Shown: in pieces, positions 10,228 to 23,936 of the stretch
How the letters are laid out: every line of letters begins with the position of its first letter
Numbering within the stretch: position 1 is the stretch's first letter
Position numbers and translations under genes: made by a program
The notes under the pieces: generated by a model
Databases searched by the model: none
What the model saw: only the letters and a program-made list of their open reading frames with translations
What the model was told of the DNA's origin: nothing
NCBI RefSeq assembly: GCF_932526225.1
Contig: NC_064048.1
Coordinates: 11,477,665 to 11,541,664, forward strand
DNA: 64,000 nucleotides
Direction: 5' to 3'
DNA from: Nematostella vectensis
Lineage: Eukaryota > Cnidaria > Anthozoa > Actiniaria > Edwardsiidae

Positions 10228-10274
<47 letters not shown>
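8552..10274 (+). repeat. Repeat unit L6 (longest, A42 tail)
   Basis: At 1723 bp this is the longest unit, because of a 42-nt poly(A) (10233-10274). Carries AATATCAAAT (10067) instead of AATATCGAAT, a CpG loss shared only with L7. It is the start of the block duplicated into L7-L8. Confidence 0.97.
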
Positions 10275-10276
<2 letters not shown>

Positions 10277-11947
10277 ATAGAGAAAAAAAAAGGCCATTGG
10301 CCTGGGGTCGAACCCGGCCTAAAGAACAAAACGGAAACCATACATACGGATTACCCAATCGGTATGGCAGCACAAGGCTTTTACGGAAGGCTGTAAAGAA
10401 CCCGAAGGCCCCAAGCACCGATATTTCCGGCGAATATGCTGTACAACACTCTTGCAAGGTATTCCAACCCGCGCATTAATGGGGAGGACAATAACCAGGA
10501 TCCCAGGCCTGTAATACGGTTACGCCACGCACAGCTCGCTGAGATATAGGATGAAAAAAAATACAGGTCTATGTGGGCGTTTTGGGTCCCTTGGGGGCTC
10601 GCTATGTCGGCGTGGCATCGTAACGCACGCGGGCGCATTGTCTTTTATTGTGTACAGAATGTCTCTGTCGTTTTTTGCTTTACTTTTAGTTTTGCTTTAT
10701 TTTTATTATTATTTTTTTAGTCTTTTTATTTGCAGTTCTATTTACAGTATTTGACCATAGCTATGATAACAATTTTTCAAAATTATTGTAACCAACTATT
10801 GTAACCAATTATCGCAAACCAACTTGACTGCAAAACACTATTAGACATTTCTTTCATGTGACTGCGAAGTTGACATGTCAACATCTAGAGGGGCTTCACC
10901 CAACAAGGAATCATGGGGGACCATGAAAGTACGGTGTCGCGGAAAATTTTCCTGCCCCATTTATCAGGAACATCTGTGCAGCCGATGCCCTTAGTTGGAT
11001 GGGGTGCACAGGTGCTTTGGGTATGGCCCTGTAGATGGCACAGTGACCACAAGATGTATCTGAATGAAACTGTATACTTATTTAAAATTTTAAAAACATG
11101 TGAGTGTTACTTACTTAGTTACAGTAGTTCTTTTGAATATTATTATTTACGTGTATAATTTAGATGAGTAATAAATACTTCTCATTTGTCTCGTAGAGCT
11201 CGTATCGTTCCTCCTAAATAACAAACAAAATAATGTGTGTTATTATCTTGGTGCAAAGGAATCTACAGTAGTTTTGTAATCAAATAATTGTTTTACTATT
11301 AACACGCTTGTTCTTTCAACCAGTTTGTTGGTCTCACAAATAGACTTTTAATAAACTTGTATCCCTCCCCTCTCCACTCATTAAAGGGGCAGCGTCATGG
11401 CACTGCGCATGTCTGGAGTCAGTGTTTCTTGTAGGCTTTCAATTGTCTACACACAGTTGAACTTTAATAGTTGTCAATGCTTTGTTAAAATAATATTCGA
11501 TATTTTACTGAATGTTTATTGACAGTTTGTGGGCATTTCCTTTGAATTTAAGTCTTCCACATGGACCAAAGGCTCTTAGGTCAACATTAGAATTTGACTG
11601 AAATTCATTGTTTCCTGGCCGGAGAGCTATTGCAAAGCTCTTCATCACACTGCACTTTTAAGCATATTCTATGTATGCTTCTTTGTACAAAATGTACCCC
11701 TCCTAATAAAACATTAAAGATCACATAACTTGTTTACTTCCTCGACTCTTTGCTTTTTATTTTTGTTCTCTTACTAGGAAAATATCAAATACAAATAATC
11801 AGTAAAGCTAGCAAGCTCATTTTGCTAGCTGTATATAATGCATATCAAGCCTGTATCTTTAGTATCCTGGATCAGGTAGACGAACCTATGTCACACCACT
11901 TTTTTGATGAGTATTATAAAAAAATACTAAAAAACGTTATCTTGAAC

Positions 11948-11996
<49 letters not shown>

Positions 11997-12650
11997 ATAG
12001 AGAAAAAAAAAGGCCATTGGCCTGGGGTCGAACCCGGCCTAAAGAACAAAACGGAAACCATACATACGGATTACCCAATCGGTATGGCAGCACAAGGCTT
12101 TTACGGAAGGCTGTAAAGAACCCGAAGGCCCCAAGCACCGATATTTCCGGCGAATATGCTGTACAACACTCTTGCAAGGTATTCCAACCCGCGCATTAAT
12201 GGGGAGGACAATAACCAGGATCCCAGGCCTGTAATACGGTTACGCCACGCACAGCTCGCTGAGATATAGGATGAAAAAAAATACAGGTCTATGTGGGCGT
12301 TTTGGGTCCCTTGGGGGCTCGCTATGTCGGCGTGGCATCGTAACGCACGCGGGCGCATTGTCTTTTATTGTGTACAGAATGTCTCTGTCGTTTTTTGCTT
12401 TACTTTTAGTTTTGCTTTATTTTTATTATTATTTTTTTAGTCTTTTTATTTGCAGTTCTATTTACAGTATTTGACCATAGCTATGATAACAATTTTTCAA
12501 AATTATTGTAACCAACTATTGTAACCAATTATCGCAAACCAACTTGACTGCAAAACACTATTAGACATTTCTTTCATGTGACTGCGAAGTTGACATGTCA
12601 ACATCTAGAGGGGCTTCACCCAACAAGGAATCATGGGGGACCATGAAAGT
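10067..12650 (+). repeat. Recent 1720-bp-offset duplication across L6-L8
   Basis: Markers at 10067, 10307, 10742 and 10930 and an A42 tract all recur 1720 bp downstream, at 11787, 12027, 12462 and 12650. They do not occur together elsewhere in the window. A shared 42-nt homopolymer argues for a very recent tandem duplication. Confidence 0.85.
10275..11994 (+). repeat. Repeat unit L7
   Basis: Carries GGGTCGAA at the B-box element (A to G at 10307), CTATTTACAG (10742), GAAAGTACGG (10930), AATATCAAAT (11787) and A42. The first three recur in L8 and the last two in L6. Confidence 0.97.
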
Positions 12651-13696
12651 ACGGTGTCGCGGAAAATTTTCCTGCCCCATTTATCAGGAACATCTGTGCA
12701 GCCGATGCCCTTAGTTGGATGGGGTGCACAGGTGCTTTGGGTATGGCCCTGTAGATGGCACAGTGACCACAAGATGTATCTGAATGAAACTGTATACTTA
12801 TTTAAAATTTTAAAAACATGTGAGTGTTACTTACTTAGTTACAGTAGTTCTTTTGAATATTATTATTTACGTGTATAATTTAGATGAGTAATAAATACTT
12901 CTCATTTGTCTCGTAGAGCTCGTATCGTTCCTCCTAAATAACAAACAAAATAATGTGTGTTATTATCTTGGTGCAAAGGAATCTACAGTAGTTTTGTAAT
13001 CAAATAATTGTTTTACTATTAACACGCTTGTTCTTTCAACCAGTTTGTTGGTCTCACAAATAGACTTTTAATAAACTTGTATCCCTCCCCTCTCCACTCA
13101 TTAAAGGGGCAGCGTCATGGCACTGCGCATGTCTGGAGTCAGTGTTTCTTGTAGGCTTTCAATTGTCTACACACAGTTGAACTTTAATAGTTGTCAATGC
13201 TTTGTTAAAATAATATTCGATATTTTACTGAATGTTTATTGACAGTTTGTGGGCATTTCCTTTGAATTTAAGTCTTCCACATGGACCAAAGGCTCTTAGG
13301 TCAACATTAGAATTTGACTGAAATTCATTGTTTCCTGGCCGGAGAGCTATTGCAAAGCTCTTCATCACACTGCACTTTTAAGCATATTCTATGTATGCTT
13401 CTTTGTACAAAATGTACCCCTCCTAATAAAACATTAAAGATCACATAACTTGTTTACTTCCTCGACTCTTTGCTTTTTATTTTTGTTCTCTTACTAGGAA
13501 AATATCGAATACAAATAATCAGTAAAGCTAGCAAGCTCATTTTGCTAGCTGTATATAATGCATATCAAGCCTGTATCTTTAGTATCCTGGATCAGGTAGA
13601 CGAACCTATGTCACACCACTTTTTTGATGAGTATTATAAAAAAATACTAAAAAACGTTATCTTGAACTGTGTAAAAAAAAAAAAAAAAAAAAAAAA
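11995..13696 (+). repeat. Repeat unit L8
   Basis: Shares GGGTCGAA (12027), CTATTTACAG (12462) and GAAAGTACGG (12650) with L7. It then reverts to the common AATATCGAAT and a short A24 tail, so the duplication breakpoint lies between 12650 and about 13507. Confidence 0.97.
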
Positions 13697-15369
13697 CATA
13701 GAGAAAAAAAAAGGCCATTGGCCTGGGATCGAACCCGGCCTAAAGAACAAAACGGAAACCATACATACGGATTACCCAATCGGTATGGCAGCACAAGGCT
13801 TTTACGGAAGGCTGTAAAGAACCCGAAGGCCCCAAGCACCGATATTTCCGGCGAATATGCTGTACAACACTCTTGCAAGGTATTCCAACCCGCGCATTAA
13901 TGGGGAGGACAATAACCAGGATCCCAGGCCTGTAATACGGTTACGCCACGCACAGCTCGCTGAGATATAGGATGAAAAAAAATACAGGTCTATGTGGGCG
14001 TTTTGGGTCCCTTGGGGGCTCGCTATGTCGGCGTGGCATCGTAACGCACGCGGGCGCATTGTCTTTTATTGTGTACAGAATGTCTCTGTCGTTTTTTGCT
14101 TTACTTTTAGTTTTGCTTTATTTTTATTATTATTTTTTTTAGTCTTTTTATTTGCAGTTCTATGTACAGTATTTGACCATAGCTATGATAACAATTTTTC
14201 AAAATTATTGTAACCAACTATTGTAACCAATTATCGCAAACCAACTTGACTGCAAAACACTATTAGACATTTCTTTCATGTGACTGCGAAGTTGACATGT
14301 CAACATCTAGAGGGGCTTCACCCAACAAGGAATCATGGGGGACCATGAAAGCACGGTGTCGCGGAAAATTTTCCTGCCCCATTTATCAGGAACATCTGTG
14401 CAGCCGATGCCCTTAGTTGGATGGGGTGCACAGGTGCTTTGGGTATGGCCCTGTAGATGGCACAGTGACCACAAGATGTATCTGAATGAAACTGTATACT
14501 TATTTAAAATTTTAAAAACATGTGAGTGTTACTTACTTAGTTACAGTAGTTCTTTTGAATATTATTATTTACGTGTATAATTTAGATGAGTAATAAATAC
14601 TTCTCATTTGTCTCGTAGAGCTCGTATCGTTCCTCCTAAATAACAAACAAAATAATGTGTGTTATTATCTTGGTGCAAAGGAATCTACAGTAGTTTTGTA
14701 ATCAAATAATTGTTTTACTATTAACACGCTTGTTCTTTCAACCAGTTTGTTGGTCTCACAAATAGACTTTTAATAAACTTGTATCCCTCCCCTCTCCACT
14801 CATTAAAGGGGCAGCGTCATGGCACTGCGCATGTCTGGAGTCAGTGTTTCTTGTAGGCTTTCAATTGTCTACACACAGTTGAACTTTAATAGTTGTCAAT
14901 GCTTTGTTAAAATAATATTCGATATTTTACTGAATGTTTATTGACAGTTTGTGGGCATTTCCTTTGAATTTAAGTCTTCCACATGGACCAAAGGCTCTAA
15001 GGTCAACATTAGAATTTGACTGAAATTCATTGTGTCCTGGCCGGAGAGCTATTGCAAAGCTCTTCATCACACTGCACTTTTAAGCATATTCTATGTATGC
15101 TTCTTTGTACAAAATGTACCCCTCCTAATAAAACATTAAAGATCACATAACTTGTTTACTTCCTCGACTCTTTGCTTTTTATTTTTGTTCTCTTACTAGG
15201 AAAATATCGAATACAAATAATCAGTAAAGCTAGCAAGCTCATTTTGCTAGCTGTATATAATGCATATCAAGCCTGTATCTTTAGTATCCTGGATCAGGTA
15301 GACGAACCTATGTCACACCACTTTTTTGATGAGTATTATAAAAAAATACTAAAAAACGTTATCTTGAAC

Positions 15370-15400
<31 letters not shown>
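13697..15400 (+). repeat. Repeat unit L9 (closest in form to the right array)
   Basis: Starts with CATAGAG, not CCATAGAG, and has T8 in the central T-rich tract. Its core is 1678 bp, the same as every right-array unit; I saw this combination in no other left unit. It shares CTCTAAGG (14999) with L10 and lacks the two right-array diagnostic substitutions. Confidence 0.96.
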
Positions 15401-17074
15401 CATAGAGAAAAAAAAAGGCCATTGGCCTGGGATCGAACCCGGCCTAAAGAACAAAACGGAAACCATACATACGGATTACCCAATCGGTATGGCAGCACAA
15501 GGCTTTTACGGAAGGCTGTAAAGAACCCGAAGGCCCCAAGCACCGATATTTCCGGCGAATATGCTGTACAACACTCTTGCAAGGTATTCCAACCCGCACA
15601 TTAATGGGGAGGACAATAACCAGGATCCCAGGCCTGTAATACGGTTACGCCACGCACAGCTCGCTGAGATATAGGATGAAAAAAAATACAGGTCTATGTG
15701 GGCGTTTTGGGTCCCTTGGGGGCTCGCTATGTCGGCGTGGCATCGTAACGCACGCGGGCGCATTGTCTTTTATTGTGTACAGAATGTCTCTGTCGTTTTT
15801 TGCTTTACTTTTAGTTTTGCTTTATTTTTATTATTATTTTTTTTTAGTCTTTTTATTTGCAGTTCTATGTACAGTATTTGACCATAGCTATGATAACAAT
15901 TTTTCAAAATTATTGTAACCAACTATTGTAACCAATTATCGCAAACCAACTTGACTGCAAAACACTATTAGACATTTCTTTCATGTGACTGCGAAGTTGA
16001 CATGTCAACATCTAGAGGGGCTTCACCCAACAAGGAATCATGGGGGACCATGAAAGCACGGTGTCGCGGAAAATTTTCCTGCCCCATTTATCAGGAACAT
16101 CTGTGCAGCCGATGCCCTTAGTTGGATGGGGTGCACAGGTGCTTTGGGTATGGCCCTGTAGATGGCACAGTGACCACAAGATGTATCTGAATGAAACTGT
16201 ATACTTATTTAAAATTTTAAAAACATGTGAGTGTTACTTACTTAGTTACAGTAGTTCTTTTGAATATTATTATTTACGTGTATAATTTAGATGAGTAATA
16301 AATACTTCTCATTTGTCTCGTAGAGCTCGTATCGTTCCTCCTAAATAACAAACAAAATAATGTGTGTTATTATCTTGGTGCAAAGGAATCTACAGTAGTT
16401 TTGTAATCAAATAATTGTTTTACTATTAACACGCTTGTTCTTTCAACCAGTTTGTTGGTCTCACAAATAGACTTTTAATAAACTTGTATCCCTCCCCTCT
16501 CCACTCATTAAAGGGGCAGCGTCATGGCACTGCGCATGTCTGGAGTCAGTGTTTCTTGTAGGCTTTCAATTGTCTACACACAGTTGAACTTTAATAGTTG
16601 TCAATGCTTTGTTAAAATAATATTCGATATTTTACTGAATGTTTATTGACAGTTTGTGGGCATTTCCTTTGAATTTAAGTCTTCCACATGGACCAAAGGC
16701 TCTAAGGTCAACATTAGAATTTGACTGAAATTCATTGTGTCCTGGCCGGAGAGCTATTGCAAAGCTCTTCATCACACTGCACTTTTAAGCATATTCTATG
16801 TATGCTTCTTTGTACAAAATGTACCCCTCCTAATAAAACATTAAAGATCACATAACTTGTTTACTTCCTCGACTCTTTGCTTTTTATTTTTGTTCTCTTA
16901 CTAGGAAAATATCGAATACAAATAATCAGTAAAGCTAGCAAGCTCATTTTGCTAGCTGTATATAATGCATATCAAGCCTGTATCTTTAGTATCCTGGATC
17001 AGGTAGACGAACCTATGTCACACCACTTTTTTGATGAGTATTATAAAAAAATACTAAAAAACGTTATCTTGAAC

Positions 17075-17111
<37 letters not shown>
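15401..17111 (+). repeat. Repeat unit L10
   Basis: CATAGAG start, A32 tail. Private G to A at 15598 (CCCGCACATT, CpG loss). Shares CTCTAAGG (16704) with L9. Confidence 0.97.
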
Positions 17112-17113
<2 letters not shown>

Positions 17114-18786
17114 ATAGAGAAAAAAAAAGGCCATTGGCCTGGGATCGAACCCGGCCTAAAGAACAAAACGGAAACCATACATACGGATTACCCAATCGGT
17201 ATGGCAGCACAAGGCTTTTACGGAAGGCTGTAAAGAACCCGAAGGCCCCAAGCACCGATATTTCCGGCGAATATGCTGTACAACACTCTTGCAAGGTATT
17301 CCAACCCGCGCATTAATGGGGAGGACAATAACCAGGATCCCAGGCCTGTAATACGGTTACGCCACGCACAGCTCGCTGAGATATAGGATGAAAAAAAATA
17401 CAGGTCTATGTGGGCGTTTTGGGTCCCTTGGGGGCTCGCTATGTCGGCGTGGCATCGTAACGCACGCGGGCGCATTGTCTTTTATTGTGTACAGAATGTC
17501 TCTGTCGTTTTTTGCTTTACTTTTAGTTTTGCTTTATTTTTATTATTATTTTTTTTTAGTCTTTTTATTTGCAGTTCTATGTACAGTATTTGACCATAGC
17601 TATGATAACAATTTTTCAAAATTATTGTAACCAACTATTGTAACCAATTATCGCAAACCAACTTGACTGCAAAACACTATTAGACATTTCTTTCATGTGA
17701 CTGCGAAGTTGACATGTCAACATCTAGAGGGGCTTCACCCAACAAGGAATCATGGGGGACCATGAAAGCACGGTGTCGCGGAAAATTTTCCTGCCCCATT
17801 TATCAGGAACATCTGTGCAGCCGATGCCCTTAGTTGGATGGGGTGCACAGGTGCTTTGGGTATGGCCCTGTAGATGGCACAGTGACCACAAGATGTATCT
17901 GAATGAAACTGTATACTTATTTAAAATTTTAAAAACATGTGAGTGTTACTTACTTAGTTACAGTAGTTCTTTTGAATATTATTATTTACGTGTATAATTT
18001 AGATGAGTAATAAATACTTCTCATTTGTCTCGTAGAGCTCGTATCGTTCCTCCTAAATAACAAACAAAATAATGTGTGTTATTATCTTGGTGCAAAGGAA
18101 TCTACAGTAGTTTTGTAATCAAATAATTGTTTTACTATTAACACGCTTGTTCTTTCAACCAGTTTGTTGGTCTCACAAATAGACTTTTAATAAACTTGTA
18201 TCCCTCCCCTCTCCACTCATTAAAGGGGCAGCGTCATGGCACTGCGCATGTCTGGAGTCAGTGTTTCTTGTAGGCTTTCAATTGTCTACACACAGTTGAA
18301 CTTTAATAGTTGTCAATGCTTTGTTAAAATAATATTCGATATTTTACTGAATGTTTATTGACAGTTTGTGGGCATTTCCTTTGAATTTAAGTCTTCCACA
18401 TGGACCAAAGGCTCTTAGGTCAACATTAGAATTTGACTGAAATTCATTGTGTCCTGGCCGGAGAGCTATTGCAAAGCTCTTCATCACACTGCACTTTTAA
18501 GCATATTCTATGTATGCTTCTTTGTACAAAATGTACCCCTCCTAATAAAACATTAAAGATCACATAACTTGTTTACTTCCTCGACTCTTTGCTTTTTATT
18601 TTTGTTCTCTTACTAGGAAAATATCGAATACAAATAATCAGTAAAGCTAGCAAGCTCATTTTGCTAGCTGTATATAATGCATATCAAGCCTGTATCTTTA
18701 GTATCCTGGATCAGGTAGACGAACCTATGTCACACCACTTTTTTGATGAGTATTATAAAAAAATACTAAAAAACGTTATCTTGAAC

Positions 18787-18823
<37 letters not shown>
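17112..18823 (+). repeat. Repeat unit L11
   Basis: Close to the common form, with CCATAGAG start and A32 tail. No private substitution noticed. Confidence 0.97.
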
Positions 18824-18825
<2 letters not shown>

Positions 18826-20526
18826 ATAGAGAAAAAAAAAGGCCATTGGCCTGGGATCGAACCCGGCCTAAAGAACAAAACGGAAACCATACATACGGAT
18901 TACCCAATCGGTATGGCAGCACAAGGCTTTTACGGAAGGCTGTAAAGAACCCGAAGGCCCCAAGCACCGATATTTCCGGCGAATATGCTGTACAACACTC
19001 TTGCAAGGTATTCCAACCCGCGCATTAATGGGGAGGACAATAACCAGGATCCCAGGCCTGTAATACGGTTACGCCACGCACAGCTCGCTGAGATATAGGA
19101 TGAAAAAAAATACAGGTCTATGTGGGCGTTTTGGGTCCCTTGGGGGCTCGCTATGTCGGCGTGGCATCGTAACGCACGCGGGCGCATTGTCTTTTATTGT
19201 GTACAGAATGTCTCTGTCGTTTTTTGCTTTACTTTTAGTTTTGCTTTATTTTTATTATTATTTTTTTTTAGTCTTTTTATTTGCAGTTCTATGTACAGTA
19301 TTTGACCATAGCTATGATAACAATTTTTCAAAATTATTGTAACCAACTATTGTAACCAATTATCGCAAACCAACTTGACTGCAAAACACTATTAGACATT
19401 TCTTTCATGTGACTGCGAAGTTGACATGTCAACATCTAGAGGGGCTTCACCCAACAAGGAATCATGGGGGACCATGAAAGCACGGTGTCGCGGAAAATTT
19501 TCCTGCCCCATTTATCAGGAACATCTGTGCAGCCGATGCCCTTAGTTGGATGGGGTGCACAGGTGCTTTGGGTATGGCCCTGTAGATGGCACAGTGACCA
19601 CAAGATGTATCTGAATGAAACTGTATACTTATTTAAAATTTTAAAAACATGTGAGTGTTACTTACTTAGTTACAGTAGTTCTTTTGAATATTATGATTTA
19701 CGTGTATAATTTAGATGAGTAATAAATACTTCTCATTTGTCTCGTAGAGCTCGTATCGTTCCTCCTAAATAACAAACAAAATAATGTGTGTTATTATCTT
19801 GGTGCAAAGGAATCTACAGTAGTTTTGTAATCAAATAATTGTTTTACTATTAACACGCTTGTTCTTTCAACCAGTTTGTTGGTCTCACAAATAGACTTTT
19901 AATAAACTTGTATCCCTCCCCTCTCCACTCATTAAAGGGGCAGCGTCATGGCACTGCGCATGTCTGGAGTCAGTGTTTCTTGTAGGCTTTCAATTGTCTA
20001 CACACAGTTGAACTTTAATAGTTGTCAATGCTTTGTTAAAATAATATTCGATATTTTACTGAATGTTTATTGACAGTTTGTGGGCATTTCCTTTGAATTT
20101 AAGTCTTCCACATGGACCAAAGGCTCTTAGGTCAACATTAGAATTTGACTGAAATTCATTGTGTCCTGGCCGGAGAGCTATTGCAAAGCTCTTCATCACA
20201 CTGCACTTTTAAGCATATTCTATGTATGCTTCTTTGTACAAAATGTACCCCTCCTAATAAAACATTAAAGATCACATAACTTGTTTACTTCCTCGACTCT
20301 TTGCTTTTTATTTTTGTTCTCTTACTAGGAAAATATCGAATACAAATAATCAGTAAAGCTAGCAAGCTCATTTTGCTAGCTGTATATAATGCATATCAAG
20401 CCTGTATCTTTAGTATCCTGGATCAGGTAGACGAACCTATGTCACACCACTTTTTTGATGAGTATTATAAAAAAACACTAAAAAACGTTATCTTGAACTG
20501 TGTAAAAAAAAAAAAAAAAAAAAAAA
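18824..20526 (+). repeat. Repeat unit L12
   Basis: A23 tail. Private T to G at 19695 and T to C at 20476, both replacement changes in the short recurrent frames. Confidence 0.97.
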
Positions 20527-22231
20527 CCATAGAGAAAAAAAAAGGCCATTGGCCTGGGATCGAACCCGGCCTAAAGAACAAAACGGAAACCATACATACG
20601 GATTACCCAATCGGTATGGCAGCACAAGGCTTTTACGGAAGGCTGTAAAGAACCCGAAGGCCCCAAGCACCGATATTTCCGGCGAATATGCTGTACAACA
20701 CTCTTGCAAGGTATTCCAACCCGCGCATTAATGGGGAGGACAATAACCAGGATCCCAGGCCTGTAATACGGTTACGCCACGCACAGCTCGCTGAGATATA
20801 GGATGAAAAAAAATACAGGTCTATGTGGGCGTTTTGGGTCCCTTGGGGGCTCGCTATGTCGGCGTGGCATCGTAACGCACGCGGGCGCATTGTCTTTTAT
20901 TGTGTACAGAATGTCTCTGTCGTTTTTTGCTTTACTTTTAGTTTTGCTTTATTTTTATTATTATTTTTTTTTAGTCTTTTTATTTGCAGTTCTATGTACA
21001 GTATTTGACCATAGCTATGATAACAATTTTTCAAAATTATTGTAACCAACTATTGTAACCAATTATCGCAAACCAACTTGACTGCAAAACACTATTAGAC
21101 ATTTCTTTCATGTGACTGCGAAGTTGACATGTCAACATCTAGAGGGGCTTCACCCAACAAGGAATCATGGGGGACCATGAAAGCACGGTGTCGCGGAAAA
21201 TTTTCCTGCCCCATTTATCAGGAACATCTGTGCAGCCGATGCCCTTAGTTGGATGGGGTGCACAGGTGCTTTGGGTATGGCCCTGTAGATGGCACAGTGA
21301 CCACAAGATGTATCTGAATGAAACTGTATACTTATTTAAAATTTTAAAAACATGTGAGTGTTACTTACTTAGTTACAGTAGTTCTTTTGAATATTATTAT
21401 TTACGTGTATAATTTAGATGAGTAATAAATACTTCTCATTTGTCTCGTAGAGCTCGTATCGTTCCTCCTAAATAACAAACAAAATAATGTGTGTTATTAT
21501 CTTGGTGCAAAGGAATCTACAGTAGTTTTGTAATCAAATAATTGTTTTACTATTAACACGCTTGTTCTTTCAACCAGTTTGTTGGTCTCACAAATAGACT
21601 TTTAATAAACTTGTATCCCTCCCCTCTCCACTCATTAAAGGGGCAGCGTCATGGCACTGCGCATGTCTGGAGTCAGTGTTTCTTGTAGGCTTTCAATTGT
21701 CTACACACAGTTGAACTTTAATAGTTGTCAATGCTTTGTTAAAATAATATTCGATATTTTACTGAATGTTTATTGACAGTTTGTGGGCATTTCCTTTGAA
21801 TTTAAGTCTTCCACATGGACCAAAGGCTCTTAGGTCAACATTAGAATTTGACTGAAATTCATTGTGTCCTGGCCGGAGAGCTATTGCAAAGCTCTTCATA
21901 ACACTGCACTTTTAAGCATATTCTATGTATGCTTCTTTGTACAAAATGTACCCCTCCTAATAAAACATTAAAGATCACATAACTTGTTTACTTCCTCGAC
22001 TCTTTGCTTTTTATTTTTGTTCTCTTACTAGGAAAATATCGAATACAAATAATCAGTAAAGCTAGCAAGCTCATTTTGCTAGCTGTATATAATGCATATC
22101 AAGCCTGTATCTTTAGTATCCTGGATCAGGTAGACGAACCTATGTCACACCACTTTTTTGATGAGTATTATAAAAAAATACTAAAAAACGTTATCTTGAA
22201 CTGTGTAAAAAAAAAAAAAAAAAAAAAAAAA
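20527..22231 (+). repeat. Repeat unit L13
   Basis: A25 tail. Private C to A at 21900, just beyond the AGCTCT hairpin arm. Confidence 0.97.
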
Positions 22232-23936
22232 CCATAGAGAAAAAAAAAGGCCATTGGCCTGGGATCGAACCCGGCCTAAAGAACAAAACGGAAACCATAT
22301 ATACGGATTACCCAATCGGTATGGCAGCACAAGGCTTTTACGGAAGGCTGTAAAGAACCCGAAGGCCCCAAGCACCGATATTTCCGGCGAATATGCTGTA
22401 CAACACTCTTGCAAGGTATTCCAACCCGCGCATTAATGGGGAGGACAATAACCAGGATCCCAGGCCTGTAATACGGTTACGCCACGCACAGCTCGCTGAG
22501 ATATAGGATGAAAAAAAATACAGGTCTATGTGGGCGTTTTGGGTCCCTTGGGGGCTCGCTATGTCGGCGTGGCATCGTAACGCACGCGGGCGCATTGTCT
22601 TTTATTGTGTACAGAATGTCTCTGTCGTTTTTTGCTTTACTTTTAGTTTTGCTTTATTTTTATTATTATTTTTTTTTAGTCTTTTTATTTGCAGTTCTAT
22701 GTACAGTATTTGACCATAGCTATGATAACAATTTTTCAAAATTATTGTAACCAACTATTGTAACCAATTATCGCAAACCAACTTGACTGCAAAACACTAT
22801 TAGACATTTCTTTCATGTGACTGCGAAGTTGACATGTCAACATCTAGAGGGGCTTCACCCAACAAGGAATCATGGGGGACCATGAAAGCACGGTGTCGCG
22901 GAAAATTTTCCTGCCCCATTTATCAGGAACATCTGTGCAGCCGATGCCCTTAGTTGGATGGGGTGCACAGGTGCTTTGGGTATGGCCCTGTAGATGGCAC
23001 AGTGACCACAAGATGTATCCGAATGAAACTGTATACTTATTTAAAATTTTAAAAACATGTGAGTGTTACTTACTTAGTTACAGTAGTTCTTTTGAATATT
23101 ATTATTTACGTGTATAATTTAGATGAGTAATAAATACTTCTCATTTGTCTCGTAGAGCTCGTATCGTTCCTCCTAAATAACAAACAAAATAATGTGTGTT
23201 ATTATCTTGGTGCAAAGGAATCTACAGTAGTTTTGTAATCAAATAATTGTTTTACTATTAACACGCTTGTTCTTTCAACCAGTTTGTTGGTCTCACAAAT
23301 AGACTTTTAATAAACTTGTATCCCTCCCCTCTCCACTCATTAAAGGGGCAGCGTCATGGCACTGCGCATGTCTGGAGTCAGTGTTTCTTGTAGGCTTTCA
23401 ATTGTCTACACACAGTTGAACTTTAATAGTTGTCAATGCTTTGTTAAAATAATATTCGATATTTTACTGAATGTTTATTGACAGTTTGTGGGCATTTCCT
23501 TTGAATTTAAGTCTTCCACATGGACCAAAGGCTCTTAGGTCAACATTAGAATTTGACTGAAATTCATTGTTTCCTGGCCGGAGAGCTATTGCAAAGCTCT
23601 TCATCACACTGCACTTTTAAGCATATTCTATGTATGCTTCTTTGTACAAAATGTACCCCTCCTAATAAAACATTAAAGATCACATAACTTGTTTACTTCC
23701 TCGACTCTTTGCTTTTTATTTTTGTTCTCTTACTAGGAAAATATCGAATACAAATAATCAGTAAAGCTAGCAAGCTCATTTTGCTAGCTGTATATAATGC
23801 ATATCAAGCCTGTATCTTTAGTATCCTGGATCAGGTAGACGAACCTATGTCACACCACTTTTTTGATGAGTATTATAAAAAAATACTAAAAAACGTTATC
23901 TTGAACTGTGTAAAAAAAAAAAAAAAAAAAAGAAAA
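22232..23936 (+). repeat. Repeat unit L14
   Basis: Private C to T at 22300 and T to C at 23020. Carries the CATTGTTTCC form of L2-L8 at about 23571. Its poly(A) is interrupted: A20, G (23932), A4. Confidence 0.97.
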
